NCBI GenBank assembly: GCA_025765615.1
Contig: JAIVFJ010000180.1
Coordinates: forward strand, 62,001 to 126,000
Source: Zopfochytrium polystomum
Lineage: Eukaryota; Chytridiomycota; Chytridiomycetes; Chytridiales; Chytridiaceae
Reading direction: 5' to 3'
Length of the DNA stretch: 64,000 nucleotides
Program-made: the position numbers and the translations under genes
Part shown: positions 15,733-24,768 of the stretch, in pieces
How positions within the stretch are numbered: the stretch's first letter is position 1
Layout of the letters: each line of letters starts with the position of its first letter
Notes under the pieces: model-generated
Databases searched by the model: none
The model's input: only the letters and a program-made list of their open reading frames with translations
What the model was told of the DNA's origin: nothing

Positions 15733-16385
15733 ATGCCGCTGCCGATGCCGCGCGCCCTGCGCCCTGCCACAACCGCCTTCGCTGCTGCGCGGATAGCAGC
15801 CGCCGCATCACCCATACTCGCGTCCTTCGCATCCACTGCCATTGCCACGTCCGCCGCCACCACCACCACCACCACCGCCGCCGCCTGGTCCTCGTCTTCC
15901 TCCACCTCCGCCCGCTCCCTCACGCTATCCTCACGATCCGCCGCCGCCGCCGCCCCGTTCCTCCTTCGCGCACAATCGACACCGTCCGCCGCCGCCGCCG
16001 CATCGATCCTCCTCCGCGCCGCCGCCGCCGCGTCGCCGCTCGCAGCTCTACCCGGCGCCGCTGCCGCGCCGTTCGCGTCGTCTGCAGCCGCGCCCGCGTT
16101 CTCGGCGTCTGCCTTCCTCGGCCCCGCGGCGCCGCCCGCCGCGTCGGTGCTGGCCGGCGCCGCGTCCGAGAATGCGGTAGGTTGTGGTTTATCGGTGGTT
16201 TGGAGCGAAGGCGTTGTACCCTTTTGTTTCCCACTCGCTGTTTGCCAAACATCTAACCAAAATCGGCCCTGAAAAAAAAACCCCCCCTCCAGTCCACGCC
16301 GCTTGTTCTGACCGGCGCGTTCTCGCACCGGTGCTTTGTTTCGCTTGTCGGCGCCCTTGGGGATCAGCAGGATGAAGGGGTATAG
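15733..16385 (+). CDS. Alanine-rich hypothetical protein (doubtful)
   Basis: ATG 15733 opens a frame whose first 140 residues are almost pure Ala/Ser/Thr with scattered Arg and no acidic residue at the start (MPLPMPRALRPATTAFAAAR). This would suit a mitochondrial presequence. The frame meets a good donor (GCG|GTAGGT at 16177) and an acceptor CCTCCAG ending at 16292; the joined product would end with STPLVLTGAFSHRCF and about 15 more residues at TAG 16385, about 178 residues in total. The opposite strand is also open and acidic/Ala-rich, as expected from GCN-repeat DNA, so the frame may be an artefact. No family is recognised. Confidence 0.33.
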
Positions 16386-17547
16386 TAGGTTCGATTTTCT
16401 ACGTGGGGGGTGCCAATTGCGGGGGGATGGGGATGGACGGCTGGCGGCCCGTTCTGGGTCGTCATCGTGTGAAATCACGCGCTTACTAGATCGTTTCTTC
16501 TATCTGCATGTGTTCCCCACCCACCCACCCCCACGAATCCTCGAAACTCATGAATCAACGTGCCATGCGCATTGGCGGCTTGGCTCTGCCGTTGCACCAC
16601 CTCCCACCGTTCGCATGTTCGAACGCTAATTTTCTTGTGTTCTCTCTCTATCGTTTGCACATGCCGTACTCCCACACACCAACCCTTTTTTTTTTTTTTT
16701 TTTTTTTTTTGGCTTTTTCCAACTCCCCCTATATCTCTTCTTTTCCTCCCTTACTTTATTCTCGGGCGGGGAACCCCTCCCTTGTTTGATTTAGGGCTAA
16801 CAGATATAATATTGTCCCCTTCCTATCTTTAATAATTTTGCTTTCTCTTCCTTTGATCACTTTCCTCCATTTCTTTTGCCATCGCTCCGCGACTAACCCC
16901 CTGAGGGTTGGCTCGTGAGACGTTTCCTGTTTTTTGAGGAGATTAAGTTAGAATCGGATGCAGCGGGAGCAAGCCACCGCTCGCCCCCAATTTCTCTTAT
17001 GTGGAGAAAAACACCGCCCACAGAAACCCCTCCCGCGAAAGATTACAGCCAGTGTCGTAAGGAGGTGGCAGGCTGTCCCAACCTGAATGCAACCGACGCG
17101 AGAGATCCTACTTTTGCTTATCCAGTGAAAGCCAGGCCATCTGCTGCTGCCGCTGTCATTGTGAAGGAAGAAACAAAAAAAAAAAATTTAAAAGATACAA
17201 CGATGCATGTGCAACATTGAGGGTGCAACCGTCGGACGGCAACTGCGGGTTCCCTTTGCACGGTGGGTGTAGGCGGGAGAGAAAGTTTGCCACCTCGTGC
17301 TGCTTGCTGGGCGACTCTCTGAACGATGTACCAACTCGCAAAAGCATTGCAGAATTTCAATCTCTCGCACAGCTTTTCTTCAAGAGTCCAAATGTCCCCC
17401 GACCTTGGACTGACACACACACACACACACACACATAAAAACCCACGCTGCCGGCTCTATCAATCTCGGGGAAAAAAAAAAAAAAAAAACACAGCAAAAA
17501 GAACCACGCTTGAGCTGCCACACTCAGCACATCGCTCCCCCTCAACT
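16386..17547. other. Intergenic region with homopolymer and (CA)n tracts
   Basis: No gene is supported. The stretch includes a poly-T run near 16685-16710, a (CA)n tract near 17411-17434 and a poly-A run near 17469-17488, just downstream of the GALT stop codon. Confidence 0.6.
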
Positions 17548-18985
17548 TCAGGCCGCGGTCTTGTAGTGCACCTCCGACAGCGCCCTGAGCCTGTCCGCCG
17601 CCTGCTCGGGGGTGAGGTCGCGCTGCGGCTCGGCCATCATCTCGAACCCGACCATAAACTTCTTGACGGTCGCGGAGCGCAGCAGCGGCGGGTAAAAGTG
17701 CAGGTGCAGGTGCGCGGCCTCGGCCTCCTCGTCGCCGGCGTCGTCGCTGGGCTTGACCGGGGCCTGGTGGACGCCCATCGAGTACGGGAACGACGTGCGG
17801 AACAGGTTGTCGTAGCGACACGCGACGCGGCGCACGGCGTCGGCGAGGTCGCGGCGCTGCGCGGCGTCCAGGTCCGACAGCGAGCGCAGGTGAACGCGCG
17901 GCAGGACCAGGGTTTCGAACGGCCACACCGCCCAGTACGGGACCACGGCGACAAAGGTCGCGTTGGAGAAGATCAGCCGCGGCGACGACGGCGAGGACTC
18001 GAGCGCCGCGTAGGCGCAGAGGAGGCAGGGAGCGCCAGATGTCGACGCGGCGGCGGCGGCCGGCGGGGACCGCCGGAACGCGAGCAGCGAGTCGAGCTCC
18101 TTGCGCGCTTCTTCAGGGATCGACTCGGTGGCCCAGACCTTTCGTTTAAAAGCGCGTTTTTCGCTCAGCATTCCCGGAAACACACGCGTGCGCGCGAAGA
18201 ATTTTCAGCCAACCGCTCCTACTTACCTGGCCGTGCGGGTGGGGATTGGAGCAGCCCATGACAGCGCCCTTGTTCTCAAAGATCTGGACGTGGCGCACGT
18301 ACGGAACGGCCTTGAACTCCTCGTAGACGCGGGTCCACTCCTCGACCACCTTGACGACGCCGTCCGTGTCCATCTCTGCGATGGTCAAGTCGTGGCGCGG
18401 CGAGAAGCAGATGACCTTGCAGGTGCCACGGATGGCCTCGGAGCGCAGGAGGACCGACGCGATGGCCGGGTCCGCGGCCGCGGCGGCCGGCGACGACGTG
18501 TCACCAGCGGTTTCGGGGAGCAGCGCGGGGAAGTCGTTGGTGAAGGTGTAGACGGCGTCGTACTGAGGGTTTTGCGTTGGCTGCGCCGACGCGCGGGTGT
18601 TGCCGGGGCTTGCGGGTTTAAAATTGTGGTTTATGTTTTTGTTTGTTTTTTTTTTTTTTTTTTTTTTTTGACGAGAACCTTGAGAATTGAGGCAAAGGAA
18701 ATCGAGGGAGGGCGAGGACTCACCACAGGTAGCATTTAGGGTCGTACTGAGGGGACGCGTCGCTGGAAATCGCCTCGTTTTGGCCAAGCTGCGATTGTTT
18801 GTATGGGGAGGCGGAACGGGGGTTTGAGAAGCGGGTTGTAGCGAGGAGTAGACGAGAAGAAACAAGAAGGCAAGGAAAGAAAGAGGGGAAAGTAAGAAAG
18901 AAAGAGAGGTGGAGATGATGCGTTCGTGTACCCAAGGTCGCTTGGCGCGGTGCGGTGAGACGGTGATCCAGGATCTTGTCAGCGG
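17548..18985 (-). CDS. GAL7: Galactose-1-phosphate uridylyltransferase (5' exon not resolved)
   Basis: Leloir-pathway enzyme that swaps UMP between UDP-glucose and galactose 1-phosphate. Four exons join in phase: 18985-18932, 18788-18724, 18608-18227 and 18138-17548 (363 residues). Family signatures run in order: PLTRSWITVSPHRAKRPW, LGQNE…YDPKCYLCPGN (cysteine pair of the metal site), FTNDFPAL, FSPRHDLTIAEM, the active-site GCSNPHPHGQ with the nucleophilic His between Pro and Gly, then WATESIPEEARK, YWAVWPFETLVLPRVH, SFPYSMGVHQAP and HLHLHFYPPLLRS. The exon with PLTRSW follows an acceptor and has no in-frame ATG, so a short first exon (family R-[RY]-[FY]-N) lies upstream and was not located. 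The terminal TAA is not far from the end expected for the family. Confidence 0.93.
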
Positions 18986-19633
18986 CTGGTTGAGAGGGGT
19001 GTCGATGATGATGGTGGTTGGAGGGGGCGTGACCAAAGGCGGTTTGACTTGTCAGCAGAGGTGCGACGATAATGGGGAAGATGGAGAACGAGTAGAGAGA
19101 AGATGGAGTCGAGAGAAGCTGAGAGAAGCTGAGAGGGGGGGGGGGCGGTCGTAAGATTGAGAGCGAGGGAGGGGAGTGGGGGGGGGGGGGGGTGCCAGAC
19201 GGGGAGGGTAGTGTTGACTCTGGCAGAGTTTTGCGTTCCTGCGCCGCCCGCCTGTCTCTCTCTCACTCTCTCTCTGTCTCTCTCTCTCTCTCTCTCTGAG
19301 TGCCAATTTGCTCGCTCTCCTCGTCCTCCTCACTCTCCTCCTCCTCCTCCCTTTACCCCTGCGGCCCCACTGCGGCCCCCCCCCAACCCCTTCGCTGGTG
19401 AGCTGGCGTTCGATGCGTGCCGTGTCCGCGTGCGTCCTTTGCGTGGGTGGGAGGGTGGGCGGTCTCCCACTCTCTCCCTCTGTCTCTCTCTCTCTCTCTC
19501 TCTGTCGCTCTCACGTTGAATCGGCGGTGCGGGCCAGGCTCCGAGCCAGCGGCTGTCGCGACGTCGGCCATCGAATGACTTGTTGCTGCAATCGTTTTTT
19601 CTTTTTTCTTTTTTTTTTTTCTCCCTTTTTTTT
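18986..19633. other. Upstream region of GALT with (CT)n tracts
   Basis: It probably holds the missing first GALT exon and promoter, but I could not place them. (CT)n tracts lie near 19254-19300 and 19480-19503, and a G13-type run lies near 19176-19191. Confidence 0.5.
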
Positions 19634-19676
19634 CTCTTTGATTTTTGATCGCTTGATGCGATCAAAAATCAAAGAG
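19634..19676. repeat. Perfect 19-bp inverted repeat (hairpin)
   Basis: The left arm CTCTTTGATTTTTGATCGC (19634-19652) is exactly complementary to the right arm (19658-19676), separated by the loop TTGAT. It follows a poly-T/TTTTC stretch. It is isolated between the GALT upstream region and the helicase relic. It could be a fold-back transposon end, a small-RNA precursor or a cruciform. Confidence 0.85.
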
Positions 19677-20012
19677 CGCTCTCACATGCCTTGTTCCTTC
19701 TTTCTGTCTGTCTTTCTGTCTCTCGGTCTCTCCTTCTCTCTATCTTACGGGAGACAGTCTCGGGGCTCGCGAGCTCGTTTGTCTTTCACCCTTTTCTCAA
19801 AAAATGTCAAATTTTTGTGCTGTCAAAAAACCCGACACTTTCGGGTAAATTTCCAACAAAAACATAATATAATAAAACACTAGGGGATGCCTGTTGACTT
19901 ATAAACAGTCCTTGCAAAAAAAAAAAAAAAAAACCAAAAAAAAAAGAAAGAGGAAGAAAATTTATTAAGTAGCAAGGTCACATAGAGAGCTTGAGAAGCT
20001 GCATAGAATGAA

Positions 20013-21407
20013 CTAAAACCTAAGATGATCCACCAACTCCATGTAAACCACATTTCTGATAGATGGTCCACCTTTTTCTTGATTGTGTTTTGCAGTTATT
20101 ATAAGATCTGCTGGGGATGTCACTCTTGAAAAAGCAACATAGGACCGTCCATGCACAAACACATCCTCCCATATATCCAGTCCAACCTTTTTCAAAGTCT
20201 GGCCTTGGGACTTGTTGATGGACATTGCAAAAGCAGGTCAAACAGGAAATTGCTTTCTGGTGAACTCAAAGGGAAATCCTGAATCACTGGGTTGCAGAGA
20301 GATTCTGGGAAGGAGGACTTTCTCTCCTTTCCTGCTGCCCACAACAACTTCACAGAGCAGCACATTGGGGCAGACCTCACATAGGATGAGGCGTGCCCCA
20401 TTGCAGAGTCCATCTGTCAGGTTGCGAAGGAGGATGAGAGGCATTCCCACTTTGACAGTTAGCCTGTGGGGAGGCAGGCTGGAAGGGCTAAGGGTGTTGA
20501 GGAACTCGGGGCTAATGAGAAGGCTGTCGCCTTGGTTGTCTCCAACTGGGGAGTCAGCAGAAAGTAGCTCCTGGGTATCTCCTGGAAGCTGCTGCACGTC
20601 ATACTCATTGAACAGATGAACCACATCATTCCTTGCAGCCAAAATACACCTGTCTGCTAGGTAGGATGCAAATGCTTCCCCTGGCTGCTGAACTGCTGCA
20701 CCAAAATCATCATAGACTGCCTCAAACAGTTGCCTCATGCGAGGACTGACATCATTTGCAGGAAAGGTGAGGGTGCTGATGTAGTCTGGCACAATGACAT
20801 GATTGGATGCTCCATTTGGAATGTCAAACTGCTGCAGGCCACCCCTGCCAAGGCGACCCAACCATCCAGCAAAGTCAACGGCATTCTGATTTGCTGTTCC
20901 CTGTGCAAGTCTCATGTTGGTTCTCAGCTCAAGCATCCTGACATGCCTCCAATGGTTTGAGAACTTGCAGGAAGTCTTCAGGATCATGGTCTTTGTGGCG
21001 TTCAACACAACAGGTGCAGTCTGCTGAAAGTCGCCCCCAAGAAGCACCACTTTTCCTCCAAAAAAGGTTTCAGCCATCTGAGGATCTGAGGGCGCGACAA
21101 CATCCTGCAGGACTCTGTCAATGACATCCAGAGTCAAGGAGTTGAGCATGGATATCTCATCCAATGCAATGAGACCAGCCAAGTACAGCTCCAGTGCACA
21201 GTCAGTGGACATTTTGATGCCAGACTGAGAGTCAGCATCAAGCTCTATGGGGATGGCAAATTGAGAGTGGGCAGTTGTCGCACCAGCCAGAAGAAGCGCA
21301 GCTATTCCTGAAGAAGCTACAGCATGGGCAATCCTGCCCTGACCAAAGCGGCCTTGACTGCTGCGGACCTTTGCCAAGATGGCATTGCAATGTGAGACTA
21401 TACTCAC
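20013..21407 (-). pseudogene. PIF1/Helitron-type helicase fragment with one premature stop
   Basis: The minus frame reads as the C-terminal two thirds of a PIF1-like superfamily 1B helicase of the kind carried by Helitrons. It has VASSGIAALLLAGATTAHS, a Walker B-like LIALDEISMLN, VVLLGGDFQQTAPV, the CILAARNDVVHLFNEY motif and INKSQGQTLKKVGLD followed by FVHGRSYVAFSRV. An in-frame TGA at 20240-20238 replaces the Arg expected between FPV and PAFAM, which is a CGA-to-TGA type change. Upstream of 21407 the Walker A glycine loop is missing and the sequence becomes non-coding; the first codons (GTGAGTATAG) look like a splice donor. No Rep (HUH) domain is present in the window. It is a broken transposon remnant. 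Confidence 0.85.
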
Positions 21408-21725
21408 TCCTTTGACCCTGGGATCTGGGCCCTAGAGTGAGGGAAAGCAAATAATAAGCTAAAACTAACTTTATTGGGCTGTTGTCTTGGGGGTGTTTCA
21501 ACCCTACGACTTGCCTAGTCCACAAGGTATCCCTACTGATCTGTCTTACAGGGGTCTCAAACACAAAGAATGAACATTCACAGGGACAATCCTCTGAGGG
21601 ATTGGTGCCAGAGCACTGATCACTCACATGGCTGTGGTGTGAGACTACACCAAGGTCTCAGTGATAAAGTCGAGGGATTTTATTCGCAAAAAACAAGCGT
21701 ACCTGTCATAAAACCGCAAGGATCG

Positions 21726-22033
21726 TGTCAGGAACTGGGCAGGACAGGACAAGGCAGACAAGGAACTGAGAGGAGTGATGATTGTATTGGAAACAATAAT
21801 TCACTTGAGGGATGGGACAGGTCCCCCATCCCCCTTTTATACCTTTTGAGAGTCTTCCTTGTCAAGACTCCAAGAAAGTTCCAGAAAGAGCAATTAGTAA
21901 TACCATGATACCAATGATACCAATGACAACAAGACAAGTCAGGAAAGCAAAGAAGGTTCCAGAAGGTTCCACAAGGTTCCATGAAGGAATGTTCCAGAAG
22001 GTTCCAGAGGTTTCCAGAGGGTGATTCATAACA
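21726..22033 (-). repeat. Solo LTR of the 62.9-kb gypsy family
   Basis: 308 bp with TGT…ACA ends (TGTCAGGAAC to GATTCATAACA on the plus strand) is nearly identical to the gypsy 3' LTR at 62883-63245 but lacks a duplicated segment of about 55 bp. It contains tandem GGTTCCAGAA-type units. No internal element sequence adjoins either side. The flanking pentamers (GATCG, GTTAA) do not match, so the original left or right flank has been lost. Confidence 0.85.
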
Positions 22034-22097
22034 GTTAACGCGGTGCCCTGCTAAGGCATTTCCCATTGGGAGCACAGGTTTGAATCCTTTGCAGGGC
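22034..22097 (+). pseudogene. tRNA-Ser(GCT) 3' portion truncated at the LTR border
   Basis: Directly after the LTR the sequence reads as a class II tRNA from the D-loop onward. It has a 5-bp anticodon stem GTGCC/GGCAT (22043-22047 and 22055-22059) around the loop CTGCTAA with anticodon GCT, then a long variable arm with TCCC/GGGA pairing, a T-arm with loop TTTGAAT (22079-22085), and GCAGGGC, which would be the 3' acceptor strand. The 5' acceptor strand and most of the D-arm are absent. It is therefore a truncated gene or a tRNA-derived fragment. Confidence 0.6.
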
Positions 22098-23817
22098 GAA
22101 AGGGCGTTGAATGGCAGCCTTGTTAATCACTTTATTTTAATTTTCATTTGATTCATTATTTATTTATTTATTTTTTGGTCTGCGAGTCTCTGGCTGTCTC
22201 CCTTTTTGTTTTCAGATTTTGTGAGCCTCTGGGGTTTGGGAGTCAGGGCCAAACTGGGTCTGACGTTTGAATAACAATCTTGCAGGTGGGCCAGCTGACC
22301 TTGCCCACTTCTGATACTTGCTGCAAAAGTTTGAGTGTGGCAAAGTTTCACTGAAGAGATGACAAGTCCAAGTCTGCCTGACAGCACAGTTAAAGGGGGT
22401 GCCAGTGAGACCTTTGGTGCCCTGGGGCACAAACAAAACAATAATGTATCGACTTGAGCCATACAGTCAGACGGAAATGTCAGTGGTGGCATGACGCTGA
22501 CTCTCTGTTTTGCTGAAACACTGGCAGGGGATTTAGAGTGGTTTGATTTCTGCTTTGGGTGCAGGAGGTTCAATCCTTGGAATCCCCCAATATCCCACTG
22601 TCTCAGGCCTGAAAGGTCCCCAAAGTGCTGGCTGGTCTCATGCATGATTGCCAGGGCAGTATTTTGTGGAGCCAGGGGACAATGGAGACCTGAAAGGTCC
22701 AAAGAGTCAGGCATTCTGTGAGTTGTATTTCCCAGGCGCTGGACCCAGCACTGGCGGTGGTGGTGGATGCCATTGGGCCCAAAGTAGCGTCAACCATAAC
22801 AGATGCACAGGCATGCCAGCTCAAGCTCTCATCATCAGGGTCAAACATTGGTGGCCTCTGTCAACAAGGTGGGTCAAGTCACAGAACTTGATCGAGTTGA
22901 CAGATCCTTCGAGGGAGGACATGTAGGCGCAGGTGCAGCTATGGGTGTGGGCTTACGTGTACCTGTATGGGCAGGCACCTCCATGGTGCTTATAAAGGCA
23001 CAGCATCTTGCTGATACCCAGAGTGCTTCAGGATAAGGCTCGGCCGTTTGCTTAATCAGAGTTCTGAATTTGCATTGTTCTGTCCTGAAATAATCCAGTG
23101 AAATCAAAGCACATGAAACTTTCGAGCAATATATCCCACTGGGTGAAATTTTACATTGTTTTTAGCACTGTGCTGGCCTTAAACCAGTTGGATAAAGCAC
23201 CAGTTTGGTCAAAGCGCTTCAAGGATGGACCAGGAGCCAGCTGCCGCTCATTGGCAATCTGCAGGTACAATTAAGGCGCTGAGGCTGGTGGCAGAGGGAG
23301 TTCAAGTGCAATCCAAGCAGCTGCACAACAAAGCTGTTATTTGGTTGTAGATTGAGGCTGCTATTGAGAGGTGAAACATACCAGGAAGTTTGTGTCTGTG
23401 CCAAGTCTGGGCTTGCATACACACAAGTAAGGTTTGAGGCTGTTGAGGAATTCTTGAGATACCACCTGAAACCTGGCCTAGGTAAAGTCTGGCTTTTCCT
23501 TTTTTTGTCCCAGTATTGTCCCAGAACCAGCCATCACACAAGGCTTGGTCTTCACACACTGGTCGAAGGGGAATGTTGTTCTTGCCTCTTCAGCTTGATC
23601 TGGTGGCTCTGGCCTAAGAGGACTCATCTTCTTCCTCCTTGGTCAACAACGCACTGGCCGTCATTTTCCTATCCCTATTTTTTTTTTCTTTTTGGAAGAA
23701 GGGAAGGAACCAACCAATGCCCGAAAGAAAAAGCGGAGTGGGGGAGGGACAAAAACGCGACAGTGTTGCCCAGCGGGACCAAATCTTCAGGGGAGGGGAA
23801 AAACAAAAGCAGAAAGA

Positions 23818-23865
<48 letters not shown>

Positions 23866-24768
23866 ACCAAGGAAAGAAACCGGGAGGGAAGAAATGGAAC
23901 GACAACTGTTTCAGCGGAGGGGAACACTATTTTTTTACCTTGAAACGAAAAGAACAGAGCAAGAGGTAGGGGGATGGAAACGGAGAAGGAGGAGGAGTGA
24001 GTGTGCGGCGGGGGTTAGGAGGTGAACGGAGGGCGAGGGCAAAGGGGGGGAACAAACAAGTTAGAGATAGAGAAAGGTGAGGCTGAGAAAGAGAGAAAGA
24101 GAAAGAGAGAAAGAGAGAGAAACAGAGTTATAGAGACGTAGAGAAACATAGAAGGACTGAAAAAGCAGATGGGAGACACTTCGGTCCGGTCGAGAAAAAG
24201 GACGCAAGGAAGGGAGGGGACGAGGACGTAACCAATCCCACCCCCCCAGCTCTCGTCCCCCTTTTCCCTCCCCAAAAGGATGAAGAAAAAAAAAGAAGAA
24301 AAAAGAGAAGCAAAGCTACAACCCGCAAGAAGACAACGAAATAAGGACTAAAAGGGTGGGGGAGGCCACGCAATAACCTCTCCTACGCCCAAAATTAGAA
24401 TGGAGTTGAATGCTAGATGAGGGAGGGGAAGCTGGGATTGGAGAGGCTCGGCGTCCAACCAACGAATGATGAAAGCAACCTCAACTTCACATTCACACGA
24501 ATGAGTAGGCGCCCAGTAACACTCTGCTCCTCCCCCCTCACCCCCCACACACACACACACCAAGCACGCATTCGATGCAGCAAAAAGGGAAAATAGAAAC
24601 TGTTAAGAGAATAGAAGGGTCGTGAAGCATCTTGTCATCCCAAGCCAAAAGCGCCAGGACCATCCCCACGACAAGGAAGTTGTAGCTCTCCCTATCAACG
24701 AGTCCCAACGAAAATTTTCAGCTCGTCCGTCCGGCTTACAACCAGCCCTATCCAACCGCTCCCGTTCT
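22098..24768. other. Transposon-derived and simple-repeat intergenic region
   Basis: No intact gene is supported. 22.1-23.5 kb has the base composition of the transposon island (near 50% GC, unlike the GC-rich exons) and contains only short chance frames. A (GA)n tract of about 40 nt lies at 23823-23862, and purine-rich AGAGAAA repeats lie near 24085-24125. The last 500 bases approach the 3' end of SPA2. Confidence 0.55.

Noticed and set aside
15669..16478. 269-codon acidic Ala-rich minus-strand frame
   Set aside because: Low-complexity mirror of the Ala/Ser frame; neither strand has a recognisable domain, and the plus frame has slightly better splice support.
17357..17926. Second long frame across GALT exon 4
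   Set aside because: Shadow of the uridylyltransferase frame in GC-rich DNA.
22160..22714. 184-codon minus frame in the transposon island
   Set aside because: No motif, no splice or start support, and composition like the surrounding non-coding repeats.
23160..23290. Possible tRNA-like B box (GAGTTCAAGTGC)
   Set aside because: No cloverleaf can be drawn and the A box is absent.
23823..23862. CRISPR-like regular repeat
   Set aside because: It is a plain (GA)n microsatellite; no spaced repeat array occurs anywhere in the window.
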